Positions 43,158 through 54,481 of a stretch of DNA of 64,000 nt are shown piece by piece (the stretch's first letter is position 1; the number at the start of each line of letters is the position of its first letter). This stretch comes from Thereva unica (lineage: Eukaryota; Arthropoda; Insecta; Diptera; Therevidae). The notes under the pieces were generated by a model. The model was not told the origin of the DNA and did not search any database. It was given only the letters and a program-made list of their open reading frames with translations. Location of the stretch: positions 142,896,876 to 142,960,875 of the forward strand of contig OX465281.1 of assembly GCA_949987705.1 (NCBI GenBank), read 5' to 3'. The translations under genes were made by a program, and so were the position numbers.

Positions 43158-46100
43158 TTAACTTCTGTGGTGATTATTGGGTGCGGGATCTGTCTGTGTA
43201 GTCCTTATGGATGGTCTGAGGTCAATTAGTAAGCCATGGTCGTTTAACAGTGGGAAAAGAGTCTGTGTCGGGTCTCTGTCTGGCTGTAGCAATTCGTGGG
43301 CTGGCTTGTGATAGTTGAGGCGTCGCAGTGAGTTTGTTACTTCTCGGCATGTAAAAAAGAAGTGCTCCGCTGTAAGAGGGACGTCACAGTAAGGGCATGT
43401 TGGTGGTGATGTTTTGTCATAAATGTACTTTTTGAAAGCCATCGAGTGACCTAGTCGTAACCTGGTGAATATGATCGTCGTTGGTCGGGTCCAGGGGGGA
43501 ATTTTTGGGGCGCATGCCGTAGGCCAAATTTTTTTAAGGAAACAGGTGGAGGAGTCCCATCTGTTTTGTTTGCTGCGTTTGATTTTTTCTTTGATAATGT
43601 TTACGGTTCTGTCCAGGTTTGGAGGCTCCTTCGTGATTATCCGGGGTGCGTTATTTTTCGCTAGATCGTCGGCCGCTTCATTTCCCTGAATTCCCACGTG
43701 ACCTGGACACCAAGCTAGTGTGATATCATGTTTGTGGATCGTTTCTTTTATGTAGTCCGTCTGTGGGCTGGTGGCCTTCGGGTTGCTAATGTGCTTTAAA
43801 GCGGCCAAGGAGTCTGAGTAGATGACGGTGTTAACGCGTGATCTTTTGGCCCAGTCAACCGCTTCCCAAATTGCGTATAACTCACCGAAGTAGGCGCTGG
43901 TACCGTCAGGTAGCCTTCCTACTTCGATGGGGGTCCCTGTGTCGTCCGTTAATGCGTACGTCGTTCCAGTGTCTGATTTTGATGCGTCAGTGTACAAGAA
44001 GATTGTGTTTGGGTTACTATTTGTGTATTGGTCCCTTTGTTCGAAGTGCAATTTCTTGTAGATTAATGCGCTGGTGTTGTCTTTTAGGTATTTGCTCAGC
44101 GTGAAATTTATGTGTTTTGGGTCCACTAACCAGGGAGGGAAGGGTGTGTTTGCTATTGGAGGGTGGTTGTTTGGTATGCTCTTTGCCTCATCAGGCATGC
44201 CTATAAGACCGCGTAGCAGCGATGGTGTGTAGCTGTTAACTGTTTCGTGTCGCCTGTCCCAGCAGTACATTAGGGTGTGGTATAGCGGTTTGTATGAGGA
44301 AAGTAAGTTTTTTGCTATTGTCTTCTGCAGGAGTAAGTCTCTTCTGTAGTCTATGTCTATGAAACCAGCCTCAATGCTCAGAGCATCTAGGTTGGTGCTA
44401 GGTAATGCCCCTAGCGCTATCCTAGCCGTGGTGTTGAGAGCAACTTGCAAAGGTTTGCGGGCGGTTACGGAGGAGAAGCCGTAGTTGGGTAGACCGAAAT
44501 CCAGGCACCCGAGAGTCAGTTGTTTGGCAATGTTCACCGCAAGCGTAGCGGGTGGGCCAGCTCTGTTTGTGCATATGGATTTCAGCATGTTGTTGCGAAT
44601 TTTTATAGCTCTGGTTGTTGCTTTGATTTGTGCCCTCCATAGTAGGTTTTTGTCATATGTTAGCCCCAGGATTTGTATTTCGTTTTTGAGTTGTATGGTT
44701 TGACTATTTAAGCGGATTTGTGCAAGGTAGCATGAGCGCTTGCGGCAGATGTGAAGAGCCTCGGTTTTATTGGGGGAGAATTGAGCATCTCTAATGTTTG
44801 CCCATTTGAAAGCAATGTTATACGCTTTATTTAATGTCGCCTGGACTCTGTTGTGTTCTCCTGCCGCCAGGAGGATTAGATTGTCCGCGTATATCCAATG
44901 AGCTAGGCCTTCTATATTTGCAAGTGAAGCACCCAAAGAGTGTGTGTAAATGTTGAAGAGATGCACTGAGAGGGGAGAGCCTTGTGGTAGGCCGTTTTTC
45001 AGTGGGTGGGGTTTACTATAATATCCACGAATTCTCGCGAGTATTTGACGATTTGCGAGGAAGTTTGATATTAGATTTATTATCTGCAGAGGGAAATGCC
45101 ATTCGTGCAGCTGTTTGGAGATCCAGCAGGCTCGTACTCTGTCGAAAGCTTTTGTTAGGTCCATTGATAGCATTACTGCATGTTTCTTTGACGAAAAGCG
45201 TCGCGTAAATTGGTTTCTAGCTCGAGGTGGAGGGTTTGCACACTCCTGCCCGGTCTAAAAGCTATCAGTGACGGATGTAGGAGCTGTTCCAGCGCCCAAG
45301 ATATTCTTGACCCTAAGACCTTTTCAAAAACTTTTGAGCTTGTTTTGAGGAGATGTATTGGTCTCAGATTGGTAAAGGTGAGCACACCAGAGTGAGGTTT
45401 GGGGATCGGGACCACGACGGCTACCTTCCAGTCCTGTGGGAAGCGTGCGGTGGCCATAATCTTATTTAACATGTTCGTGTATCTACTATGCCAACAAGGT
45501 GGTGAGTTGGACAGCATTCTGTATGTGATACCGTCTATGCCTGGTGTGGAGCCCCTAAAAGAGTTCAGTGTGTATATGACCTCTCTAGGAGTGATGTTTG
45601 CTGTAAGGATCTTTAGCGATTCTTGGGTACCTGCGCTACTCTCTGAGCGTGATTGTAGGTTTGTGGCGGATAAAAATGAGTACCTGCTGGTCTCTTCTGC
45701 AAAAGCATTGGCTATGTCCTCCGGGCTCGTTAAGAGCTTGTCGCCCTGCTGGACGGAAGCTAAGGGTGAGGTTGGCTTACCCTTGAATGTTTTTATACGG
45801 TGCCACAGTTCTTGTGTGGTTAAGGTTGGGGTTATACCCGATAAGAAAGAAACCCATTGTTCCTTTTTGGCTTGTCTTATGACTCTCTTCATTGAGGCGT
45901 TTTTCTGCCGGTAGTCCAGCGCGTTTTCTGGTGTCGGGTTTCGCTTGTATTTTCTCCAGGTTCTGTTTTTTTCTTTTATTTTATAGGCAACTGAGCCATT
46001 TAGCCACCTGGGTTTTGTTTTAATGTGCGGAGTAGTGGTGCCCATGACCGCGTTTGCTGCCTGCCTTATTGCTTTTCTGAGAGTACTTGATTCCTTTTCT

Positions 46101-47032
46101 ATGTTTGTTTTTTCTTTATGGAGGTCCAAGTAGTGTGAGATCGAAAGTCTGTATGCTGTCCAGTCCGCTCTGTTCTCTTTAAAACGTGGCACGTGTCGTG
46201 TTGTATGTATTTGATGTTTAAGCGTGATTTGAATTGGAAAATGATCGCTGCCTTTGGGGAGTGGGGTAACTGACCATTGTGTATGGGGGGCTAGGGTGGA
46301 TGAAGTGAAAGTAAGATCTATTGCTGTGAGTGTGTTGGAGGTACTAAAATGAGTGGGTGTACCGTCGTTAAGTAGGCAGAGGTCTGTATCATCGAGCCAT
46401 TGCTCTAGGATACGACCTGCTTGATTTTTGTAGTTGCTGCCCCATATTTGATTGTGGGCGTTGAAATCGCCTATTATTATTAGTGGGTGTGGTATTTGTA
46501 CCAGAAGATTATTAAGGTCTGAGATGGCTAGTGTGGTGTGGGGGTGGATGTATATATTGACCACGTGAAGTGGCTGAGGTAGAAGTAGCGTGACTGCATG
46601 TGCGTTTAGGGCCGTTTCTAGTGGGAGAGCTCTTGATGTGATGGTGTTTTGTACGAGGATCGCCAGGGCACCTCGTCCTGTGTCCGGTTGATGTATGTTG
46701 TGAGTGTAGATTTTGTAGTCTTTGTATGCTAGTTTTCGGTTATTGTCTTTGAGGTAGGTATCCTGGAGTGCCAATACGTCTGGTTTGCTGGCATGATAAA
46801 TTAAGTCAAGGTCGCTTTTGTTTGCAAAGAAGCTGTTAATGTTCCACTGTAATAGTGTGAGGGTCTTCAGCGACTGTTTGTTGAAATCGCTGCCCCTGTT
46901 CATGTTTTGTGTTGGTTCTGTGCTCGTGGAAGCTGTATCTCTTAGGTTTTGCTGGCCTATGTTGGTGTAGTTGCCTTGAAGATGGTTAATGTTGTAGCTT
47001 GTTGGAGTTTGGTACGCATTTTTGGAAATCAT
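43158..47032 (-). pseudogene. I-type LINE ORF2: endonuclease, reverse transcriptase, RNase H; one frameshift
   Basis: ORF2 nicks DNA and copies the element RNA. The first 619 codons (47032-45173) carry the APE endonuclease (TLLQWNINSFFANK, PDVLALQDTYLK, LIIIGDFNAHNQIWG, AIDLTFTS, GSDHFPIQ) and the RT fingers (FRGSTPGIDGITYRML, NLRPIHLLKTSSKVFEKVL). A one-base shift at about 45180-45190 leads into 671 more codons: MLSMDLTKAFDRV, GLPQGSPLSVHLFNIY, then WIYADNLILLA. The usual YADD is YADN here, so a catalytic aspartate is lost. RNase H follows (LYTDASKSDTG, ELYAIWEAVDW, VIYSDSLAALKH, GHVGIQGNEAADDLA). A terminal cysteine motif (CPYCDVPLTAEHFFFTC) comes last. Confidence 0.88.
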
Positions 47033-48579
47033 GGTGTTGGTAATGAAGATTCATCCTCAGAGACTGCCATAATGTTGTCTTCTGGGGTTTTAGGCGTTTT
47101 TAGTTTTTCGTAATTCTTCGAAAATTGTGTAGCCCATGCCTCTGCAAAGGCTAATTTTTCTTTTGGTGGTGTTAGGGATAATTTTTTGTTTGCGTCTTCG
47201 GTTGTGTAGATCGTTGGAATTGTGTTTCCAACGATTGAGTAATTGAGGGTCTCGGATTCTTGTTGTTCTATGTTTGTGGCGTAGTTGTTGTCCGTATTGT
47301 TATGTTTAGTAGTGATAGTGGTTGTGATGTGTTCTTTTTTTGGGGTGCTATTTGTTTTAATCAGTATTTTGTTGTTTGTATTGATAGTTTTTTTTGTAGT
47401 GTTGTTTGTGTTTGTAATAGTAATTTTTTTGTTTACTTGGTTTGTTTCTAGTTGGGGAGTAAGAGGATTTGCGGTTTCGGTTGTTGTAGGATTATTAGTT
47501 AAAATAGTATCTGATTTCACATTTGATTGTTGTCTAACTAAATGAGCGTAGGTCATGTTGCTTGTTCCTGGTGTTGGACTTGTTTGTTGGGGTGTTGTTT
47601 GACTGATGATCTCCCGGGAGTATTGTGGCGTCATTGAGTTTTCTACAATGGGGGTGTTTCTGTTCGCCCTTAATTCTGGGTTTTCTTCGTAAAAGCGTCT
47701 TCTGGCATCAAAGTTTGTTAAATGATACCGAGTTTTGAGCTCCATTATTTTCTTTTCTATTACGAATAGGGGGCAGGATCGGTCTAGTGTGGTATGTGTC
47801 CCTGCCACTTTGCAGGATATGCACGCCTTGGTGGTGCAAACATGTTGTTGTTCCGGTTGGACAGGTACACCGCACTTTGCGCACGCTCTTTGATTTGTGC
47901 AACGCGTTTCATGATGCCTGAGCTCCCAGCAATTTCTGCAGCGTAATGGTGCCGGTATATACGGGGTTACTTTCACCTTTTCATAAAAGATGTCGATAGA
48001 CGTTGGTAATTGGTACGAGTTAAAAGAAACTATTAGGGCACCTGTGGGCTGGTTTTCGTTAGTCTCCGTATTTATTTTTGTTAGGATTTTTACATCCACA
48101 ATATTATTGTCCGCTAGTTGTAGGGTTTTTAATATGTCTTCCTTTTGGAAATATTTTAGGGAGGGTTCATAAATAATCGCTTTTGTTTGATTTAGTCTTG
48201 AGTGTAAGGAGGCTTTTATTTTGTAGTTGCCGACCTTCTTTAGTTTTTCTATTAACCTTTCCGCAGGCGCCTTGTCAGCGACTAGAAGTAAGATGTTTCC
48301 GTCCCTTAGTGTTTTCCTGGTTTTTATTTTTTTTTGTGATATCTTCTATTGCTTTTTGCAATAGATACGGAGGTATTTGAGCTGGCTTTAAGTTTTCCTG
48401 ATCACTTTCTATTATGATGTATTTGGATCTGCACCCAGTTTATTTTGGTATAGCGTTTCTTCTATGGTTGGATAATCCGAAGTCATCAAAGTTTGTTTGC
48501 TATGTTTAGGTCTTTTTCTGCTCGTAGTTATCCCATCTGGATCAAGCAGAGCAAATCTATTTCCGCCCGTAGGCGGCAT
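47029..48579 (-). pseudogene. I-type LINE ORF1, gag-like RNA-binding protein, frameshifted
   Basis: The proposed start is ATG at 48579 (MPPTGGNRFALLDPDG). Two frame shifts, near 48435 and 48330, precede the long open part that begins before 48099. That part has an RRM-like fold area (IPPYLLQKAIEDI, IIYEPSLKYFQ, ILTKINTETN, IVSFNSYQLP). Three zinc-binding blocks follow: CRNCWELRHHETRC, CAKCGVPVQPEQQHVC and CISCKVAG with a later C. The C-terminus is Thr/Asn-rich. The stop overlaps the ORF2 start (ATGA), a typical arrangement for coupled translation in this group. Confidence 0.82.
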
Positions 48580-49366
48580 TTTTTTTGCGTGCTTTATTCC
48601 TTGGACGGCGTTTTTCCTTTCACCTAAAGTTATGCAATCTGTCGTTGTTTCAGCTTTAAGTGCTAAAAAATTAGCCCTTCAGTGCTGGCAGTGCTATGCG
48701 TGTTTTTTAAGGTTAGATAAAGAAGTAAGAAAAGAATGGAAATTAAGAATTTTTTAAATAGTAAATGGATTTTTGTGTTACTATTAATTGTTGTATTTTC
48801 TTATTTATTTGGTTTTGGTTTTCCCTTTTTATTTCTTATTTTGTTATATCTGCACATTCACTTGATAGTACCTATTGGTGTCCTGATCACCTTCTCTTTT
48901 GTTTTGGGTGCATTAGCACCTACGGTGCACTTAAAATTTTTAAATTGAAACTCGATTTGATTGCCTTACACTTTTCTAAAAAAACCACGACGAAAGGAAA
49001 AAGAAGAGTAATACGACGAGCTAAGAAAAAACACCTTTGCTCGTGTTTATGGTATTACACTGTTTTTTATCCGCTTTGACAATCACGACCGATTCGCACA
49101 GCTGCTAAGAGCGCACTGTTTAGTATGTATGTCCATATATGAAGTAATGAAGTGTGACGTTCAAAATGACTGGTTTTATATTTTCATTTTCGATACTTAA
49201 TTGAATAATAGTAGGCGGTCAGATTTATTTTTTTATTCAAAATCAAAAAGTTTTTGATTATAATCGATTGAGCGCGTGCGCCAGTCATGAGCATGTCGGT
49301 GACGCGAACCCATTACATTTTCCCCTATCAAAAAGTGCCCAACGCGGCTAAAGAAGTTTTCACTTC

Positions 49367-50175
49367 AAAAAAAAGGTAGTAAAACTACTAAATATGTAGC
49401 AGAACGGTAACACTGGCTTGACCTGAAGGATAAAAGAGAAAGTATAGGTTGTTAGGGGTCTAGATGGTGCCTGAGTAGATGTTGATGAACTTTGTGTTTG
49501 AACTATGAGATGTTATATGAGTTCGAAAACAGTTAAACCTGGAGAGTTGACGTCTACTGATATGCGCGGTCCTTTTGATGATTTGGTGATTTTGCTGATT
49601 ATCACGCACGGTCGACGTCCACGGATAGCTACGCACCGCATCAGGCCTTTTAAAACGGTGCGTGTCGGCCTGTGTGGGTTTTGAAATTCGAAGCAATTTT
49701 GTCATTCCAAAATGCAAAGTGAAAGGGAACGTATCGCTGCAACTGCGGCCTTCGTGGTATTATTTAGAATTAAGAAATTAAGGAAGAAATTAAAAATAAG
49801 CTCGTTCGTTCACTCCATTGTTCATGCTCGTCTGTTTTTATACGGACGATCGCGCCGCACCTGTAAGTTACTGATTCGCGGGTCGCGGCAGATTATACGC
49901 ACCGCTACAGATTTACCTGCGCTTCCACAGAAGACACTCGTTCCATGGTGCTCCGTCCGCGTTTGTTTCTAATATCACGCGCCAGCTTGAGAATTAAATT
50001 GACTGCGTAGAGGGTTAGAGAGGGTTGCCCACCGTTGGTCTCAGTGTTTTACCAGCCTATTTTCATAAACATTTACTTACCGAAAATTAAGAGCCGGAAT
50101 GAATTTTGAATTTTCTTAAAAAATTTTGAAGGAGTTTTGTACATTTTTTTTCTGTATTTTACATTATTATTTGTA
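49367..50175. other. About 0.8 kb of non-coding interior of the outer hAT
   Basis: A frame at 49460-49717 (minus, with RSYPWTSTVRDNQQNH) has no family I recognise and is probably chance or a worn fragment. No element ends were seen. Confidence 0.35.
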
Positions 50176-51460
50176 CTAGTTGGGATGCCGGTTACCGAAA
50201 TTCGGTCACAAAAACAATAAATATATGTATAAAATTCACGATTTGTTCGAATTTAAATTCAATTTAAATATTGTTATTTAAAGAAAAAAAATTATTCGCA
50301 ATGGCGAATTTTTAATTACTATGAAACATTTCCATTGTCGCTCCAGAGCATCTAAAATTTCCCAGGATTTTTTTAATCGCATCCATGACGTCTTGCTTGG
50401 CTATGTGGGAAAATGATAAATGCCATTTACAGTGTCATTTAACAAATTACACTCAGAGCTAATCATTGCAAAGGCTGCATTATACGAACGAATATTTGCA
50501 AAAAAAATTTTAGAACGATTTTTATTACCACTTTCATTTGAAGTTAAACCTTCAAAAAAATTATTGAAAAAGTAATTTTGAGAAAGTGGAGGTAGATTAA
50601 CTTTGCCTTTATGACAACACAAAGAAAATGCCTCAGTATTACGTAAAGTTACTTCAGTCAGAAAATGTTTGGCACGACAAAAATGACAACTCATATTAAA
50701 AGAAGCACAACATCAACATTCATTTCATTCACACCACTATTCAATTCATTATTTTCAACATTCATTTCATTAGCACTACGTAAATTTCTAACGCGACTTC
50801 TAGTATTTTCGCGAAGGGATCTAAAATCGACATTCGAGCGTCCCCGTCGTTGTCTTGGCATTTCGAAAAGAAAACGCGGAAAAAAACGTAAGTACTCACC
50901 GATAAATTGCACTCAAAATTCGCAGTTAACTGTTTGGAATGACAAAAATACAACTCAGATTCCGAGAACCATACGAAAACTAATAAAAATTACGCAGAAT
51001 AACATTCAAAACACACTTAAATGAATCAATTACAATTTCTAAAGGCATTCGCCAAAAAACGAACGGCAGCGCTTTACACAATACAACTCAATAATACTAT
51101 ACACAAAAGAGTATAAATAATGCACGCACAAAGTGACCGAGTTTTTTTATGTCAGTTATGCCGCCAAAAATCCACACAAACGCTTGTTTTTCTCTGTTTC
51201 TCATTCGCTTCACTGAAACGGCATTTGTGTCAATCGTAGGCTACTCAGCTCTACGTTGATGCTCACAAAAAATTCAAATTTTCCAACGGCTTATTAAAAT
51301 CCGAAAAATTAAAATCGCTATAACTTTTTTATTCGTGAATCGATTTCGTTGAAATTCCTTATTACAAAACTATGCCATAAAAAGAACATTTTCTGAAAAT
51401 TTAAACGAAATCGGTCCACGAACAAAAAAGCCTTAGCGTGTACAAACTTTTTGTTTGCCT
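50176..51460 (-). mobile_element. Helentron fragment with Rep N-terminus and the CATCCCAACTAG terminus
   Basis: Its 3' end on the minus strand is a hairpin built on ACCGAATTTCGGT, then CATCCCAACTAG before T (50176-50187). This is the same terminus as the repeats at 4873-5918 and 33826-35243. Upstream it encodes the N-terminus of a Helentron Rep protein. The 5' border is uncertain; about 51460 is a guess from the end of similar AT-rich sequence. Confidence 0.55.
50401..50861 (-). pseudogene. Helentron Rep/helicase protein, N-terminal fragment
   Basis: The start MPRQRRGRSNVDFRSLREN is basic, as in many Helitron-like proteins. After a frameshift near 50693 come CHFCRAKHFLTE, FSLCCHKGKVNLPPL and NNFFEGLTSNESGNK. 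Then SKIFFANIRSYNAAFAMISS and NGIYHFPT follow, just before a stop. C-x2-C-x-A, CCHKGKV-x-LPPL, FF-x-NIRSYN-x-AFAM and Y-x-F are hallmarks of the region before the Rep HUH domain in Helentrons. The HUH motif itself and the helicase are missing. Confidence 0.75.
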
Positions 51461-51865
51461 ATTAATATATAAGATTATTACATATTGGTTCTTCCGACTG
51501 CCCATAAATAACTCTCAAACTTTTATGTTTTGCTTATTTTGTGGTATAGATGTTTTCAAATTCCGTGACATTTGGCGCATGCTATCAAATCACTTGTGTT
51601 CATTTAATCAGGCACGGCTGCGTATTGCTAATGGGAGATGTATTTTTCTGGCGCTTTAATGATTATTTAAAAAATTTACAAATTCTGAATGAAAAACGTC
51701 GTAACACACCGCAAATGTATATATTAGCCATATCCGGAAATTAAAAAAGGGCCGGCAAATATTATTTCCCGGGCCGCTAAGATGTTGCCCATCCGCCCCT
51801 GATTATTGGCCTCGATTCCCAGATCCGGCGGGTCGGAAGTGAGTGCGGATCAGTCTCCACTAAAT

Positions 51866-52130
51866 ATATCGATGGCTTAATCTAGAAAGGCCCTAACATC
51901 AAATTTTTCAAAATTGAAATTTTGATGGTAAATTATAACCTGTACGTAGCTAAACATTTTCCAGAAATTTGGGAGATCTGCAACTGCAACAACTTGTCAT
52001 GCTTCATTTTGTAAGTGATGCGAAATTTAACGCAAAACTGTGAAAACTCTCTAATTTTAAACGTTTTTCGGCTTTCCTGTGAAATTCGCAAAATGCGTGT
52101 TAGGGCCTTTCTAGATTAAGCCATCGATAT
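51866..52130. mobile_element. MITE of 265 bp with 33-bp perfect inverted repeats
   Basis: The inverted repeats (51866-51898 and 52098-52130) are exact over 33 bases, starting ATATCGATGGCTTAATC. Because ATCGAT is itself palindromic, part of the outer repeat may be target sequence, and the duplication cannot be separated. The core is non-coding. The superfamily is unknown. Confidence 0.85.
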
Positions 52131-52344
52131 GTCATCCAGTCTGAAGTGTTATTCAACAGAAAGAATACCATGATAAAGCGTAATTAGTGGCTAGTCTCTA
52201 GGCACAACAACCCCCTAGTTTAGTCTTGTGTGTGACATTTTTCAATCAATTTTTAAGATCTTGATGATATTATGACGCATACATGCGGATAATTGTTACC
52301 AAAATCACATAGCTTATTTTATTGTACATGGCATATCCTAACAA

Positions 52345-53120
52345 CGTAGCCTAATGATGCTCCTTCATCTGAAGTCCATGTCGAGGGGATTGTAAAGAAA
52401 ACGGTAATCCGCCCTCTTTAGATGGCCGCCATGAATATAAAGACATCGTCTATGGCATTGTACTTATAATGCCTTTTCATTTGATACCCATGTCGAGGGG
52501 TAGTGAAGAAAATGCTGATCCGCTCTCTTGAGATGACCGCCATGGACCAAACGATATATTGAGTATACTATATTGCTTATGGTGTTCTACTTATCAGACC
52601 CTTTCATTTGATATCCATGTTGAGGGGTTGTGAAGAAAATGGTAATCCGCCCTCTTGAGATGGCCGCCATGAATCTAAAGACATAGTCTATGACATTCTA
52701 CTTATAATGCCCTTTCATTTGATACCCATGTCGAGGGGGTAGTTAAGAAAATGGTAATCCGCCCTCTTGAGATGACCGCCATGGACCAAACGATATATTG
52801 AGTATACTATATTGCCTATGGTGTTCTGCTTATCATACTCTTTCATTTGATACCCATGTCGTAGGGGTTGTAAAGGAAATGGTAATCCGCGCTCTTGAGA
52901 TGGCCGCTATGGACCAAAGGACCTTCGCTATTGAGTATGCTATATTGCTTATGGTGTTCTACTTATCATATTCTCTCATTTAATACCCATATCGAAGGGG
53001 TAGTAAAGAAAATGGTAATCCGCCCGCTTGAGATGACCGCCATGGACCAAACGATATATTGAGTATACTATATTGCCTATGGTGTTCTACTTATCAAACT
53101 CTCTCATTTGATACCTGTTC
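52345..53120. repeat. Tandem repeat array, units of 111-128 bp (left block)
   Basis: Each unit carries TCATTTGATACCCATGTCGA, GAAAATGGTAATCCGCCCTC, GAGATG-CCGCCATGGACCAA and GAGTATACTATATTGC. Spacing of the CATTTG core is about 127, 111 and 128 bases. Two unit types alternate, one ending in GACATAGTCTATG-CATTC and one in the GAGTATAC form. The array continues at 53740-53990 and 60961-61795. Confidence 0.85.
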
Positions 53121-53739
53121 TGTGTGCAACTGCTGCATATTTATTTGATCTACATGAAGTTTCACATTTAGTACAGGCATATTTATTTGATCTACATGAA
53201 GTTTCACATTTAGTACAGTTTAGTATACTTAGTTCTAAAACTACTGTTTACACGAGTATAGTTTTAATGTTATAATAAAGTTCAGTCACATTACATCTCC
53301 CTTTTTTTTTTAATTGATACATTATATTGTTCATGTGACTACTAATCCTTATTCATTTATTAATCAGTTCAACTCAATTCAGTTATATTACATCTTCCTT
53401 CCTTTTTTTTTATATATATATATATACATTTATTAATCACTTCAATTCAATTCTTAAAACTCTAATCAGTTCAACTCAATTCAATTATATTACATCTTCC
53501 TTTTTTTTTTTTTTTTAGATATATACATTTATTAATCAATTCAATTCTTAATACTCTAACTTAGACCCTTAGATATTTCAAATTTTAATTAGTAAAGCTA
53601 CAAATACAAAAAGGGTACTGCTTACTTTTTAAATTATACTTAAGAACATTTTGTATGTAGAAGAAATCACTCAGGAATAGGGTCACTTGATCTTACTATA
53701 TTTTGCTTTACGTAGCACAGATGTGTTACGACGAACAGT
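53121..53739. other. Non-array stretch with a short tandem duplication and T-rich repeats
   Basis: GCATATTTATTTGATCTACA and its continuation through TTTAGTACAG occur twice in tandem (about 53145-53220). The phrase ATTACATCT(T/C)CC followed by T runs recurs three times up to 53520. This interrupts the repeat array and could be a worn insertion. Confidence 0.5.
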
Positions 53740-53990
53740 GCTCTAAGGGGTAATGAAGAAAATGGTAATCCGCCCTCTCGATATTTCCGCTATTGACCGA
53801 ACGATATATTGGGTATACTATATTGCTTATATTGTTCTACTTATCATACTCTTTGATTTGATACCCATCTCGATGGGGTTGTGAAGAAAATGGTAATCCG
53901 CCCTCTTGAGATGGACTCCATGTTCCAAATTGTAAATTGAGTATACTATATTGCTTATGGTGTTCTACTTTTCATAGCCTTTCATTTGAT
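53740..53990. repeat. Tandem repeat array, piece directly left of the Gypsy element
   Basis: Two units of the 111-128 bp family; the last stops at TTTCATTTGAT where the Gypsy 5' LTR begins. Confidence 0.85.
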
Positions 53991-54478
53991 TGTAATAAAC
54001 TTTAAATTACTTATTTTAAGTTTACCCGATGCAGCGCATTGTCTGCCCATACAAGGTCGAGGCCAAGGCGCCGCGACGGTGCAAGGTTGCAAGGTGGCAT
54101 TCTTGTGTATGCACGATGCACAAGGGGTGTTAGGTTGCGACCTTGCTCGGGCGCATGTGCCAACGACTTGCGACAGATAATTTCGCTGATCAGGGAATAA
54201 TTTAGGAATTCATAAATATTTGCTGATTAGGTATTTATTAAGTACAATAGAATTTAATGTTAATAATCAATGATTACTTTACTATTATTGTATTGGTAGC
54301 CCGAGGGCTGTATAAATAAGCCAAGCAATTAAATAAACAGTTGAGATACAGCAGTCAAGCCGTTAAATTTTATTTTCAAATAGTCTTGAGATATTGCTTT
54401 CGAGCATCCTCAAGTGGAGTTAAAGCCGATATCTGGCTGCTCCAGCAATAATTGAATTGAAGGAACATCAAGGGTTCC
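53991..54478 (+). repeat. Gypsy 5' LTR
   Basis: It begins TGTAATAAACTTTAAATTAC and runs to AACATCAAGGGTTCC. It contains a TATAAATA box at 54311-54318 and an AATAAA near 54333, consistent with promoter and polyadenylation signals. It differs from the 3' LTR by a handful of substitutions and a 4-base AAAC unit. Confidence 0.93.
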
Positions 54479-54481
54479 ACA

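Larger units (their letters stand above)
42891..49118 (-). mobile_element. I-clade LINE, nearly full length (6.2 kb)
   Basis: On the minus strand it begins CAGTGCGCTCTTAGC at 49118 and has a 5' UTR of about 540 bases. ORF1 and ORF2 overlap by ATGA, and the element ends in a TAA-repeat tail (TTATTATTAT on the plus strand, 42891 on). A TAA tail, CCHC-type ORF1, endonuclease plus RT plus RNase H in ORF2, and a CAGT start fit the I clade. An 11-bp target duplication is present. Confidence 0.88.
42880..49129. repeat. 11-bp target-site duplication of the I-type LINE
   Basis: TTTAGTATGTA occurs at 42880-42890 and 49119-49129, directly flanking the LINE tail and head. Both are part of the disrupted Helentron copy C. 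Confidence 0.85.
42118..49366 (-). mobile_element. Endonuclease-only Helentron, copy C, split by the I-type LINE
   Basis: The 3' end has hairpin GGCAGTTATAGGGACTGCC (42120-42138). The 5' end GAAGTGAAAACTTC is at 49366. The LINE at 42891-49118 divides it with the duplication TTTAGTATGTA. Compared with copies A and B it lacks about 310 bases in the 5' part (junction near 49160), which removes the start of the endonuclease frame. Confidence 0.75.
31091..51801. mobile_element. hAT element outer shell, 20.7 kb including nested insertions
   Basis: The left terminus is CAGGGGCGGATG and the right terminus is its inverse, CATCCGCCCCTG. The flanking octamers are identical, ATTATTGG at 31083-31090 and ATTATTGG at 51802-51809. 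Short hAT-style subterminal phrases occur at both ends (GTGGGCAAACTTTTT on the left, GGGCCGGCAAAT on the right). Most of the internal length is later insertions. No transposase of this element was recognised. Confidence 0.88.

Noticed and set aside
48497..49079. Plus-strand hydrophobic frames opposite the LINE 5' region
   Set aside because: They are antisense to the I-type LINE ORF1 start and 5' UTR and reflect its A-rich codons.
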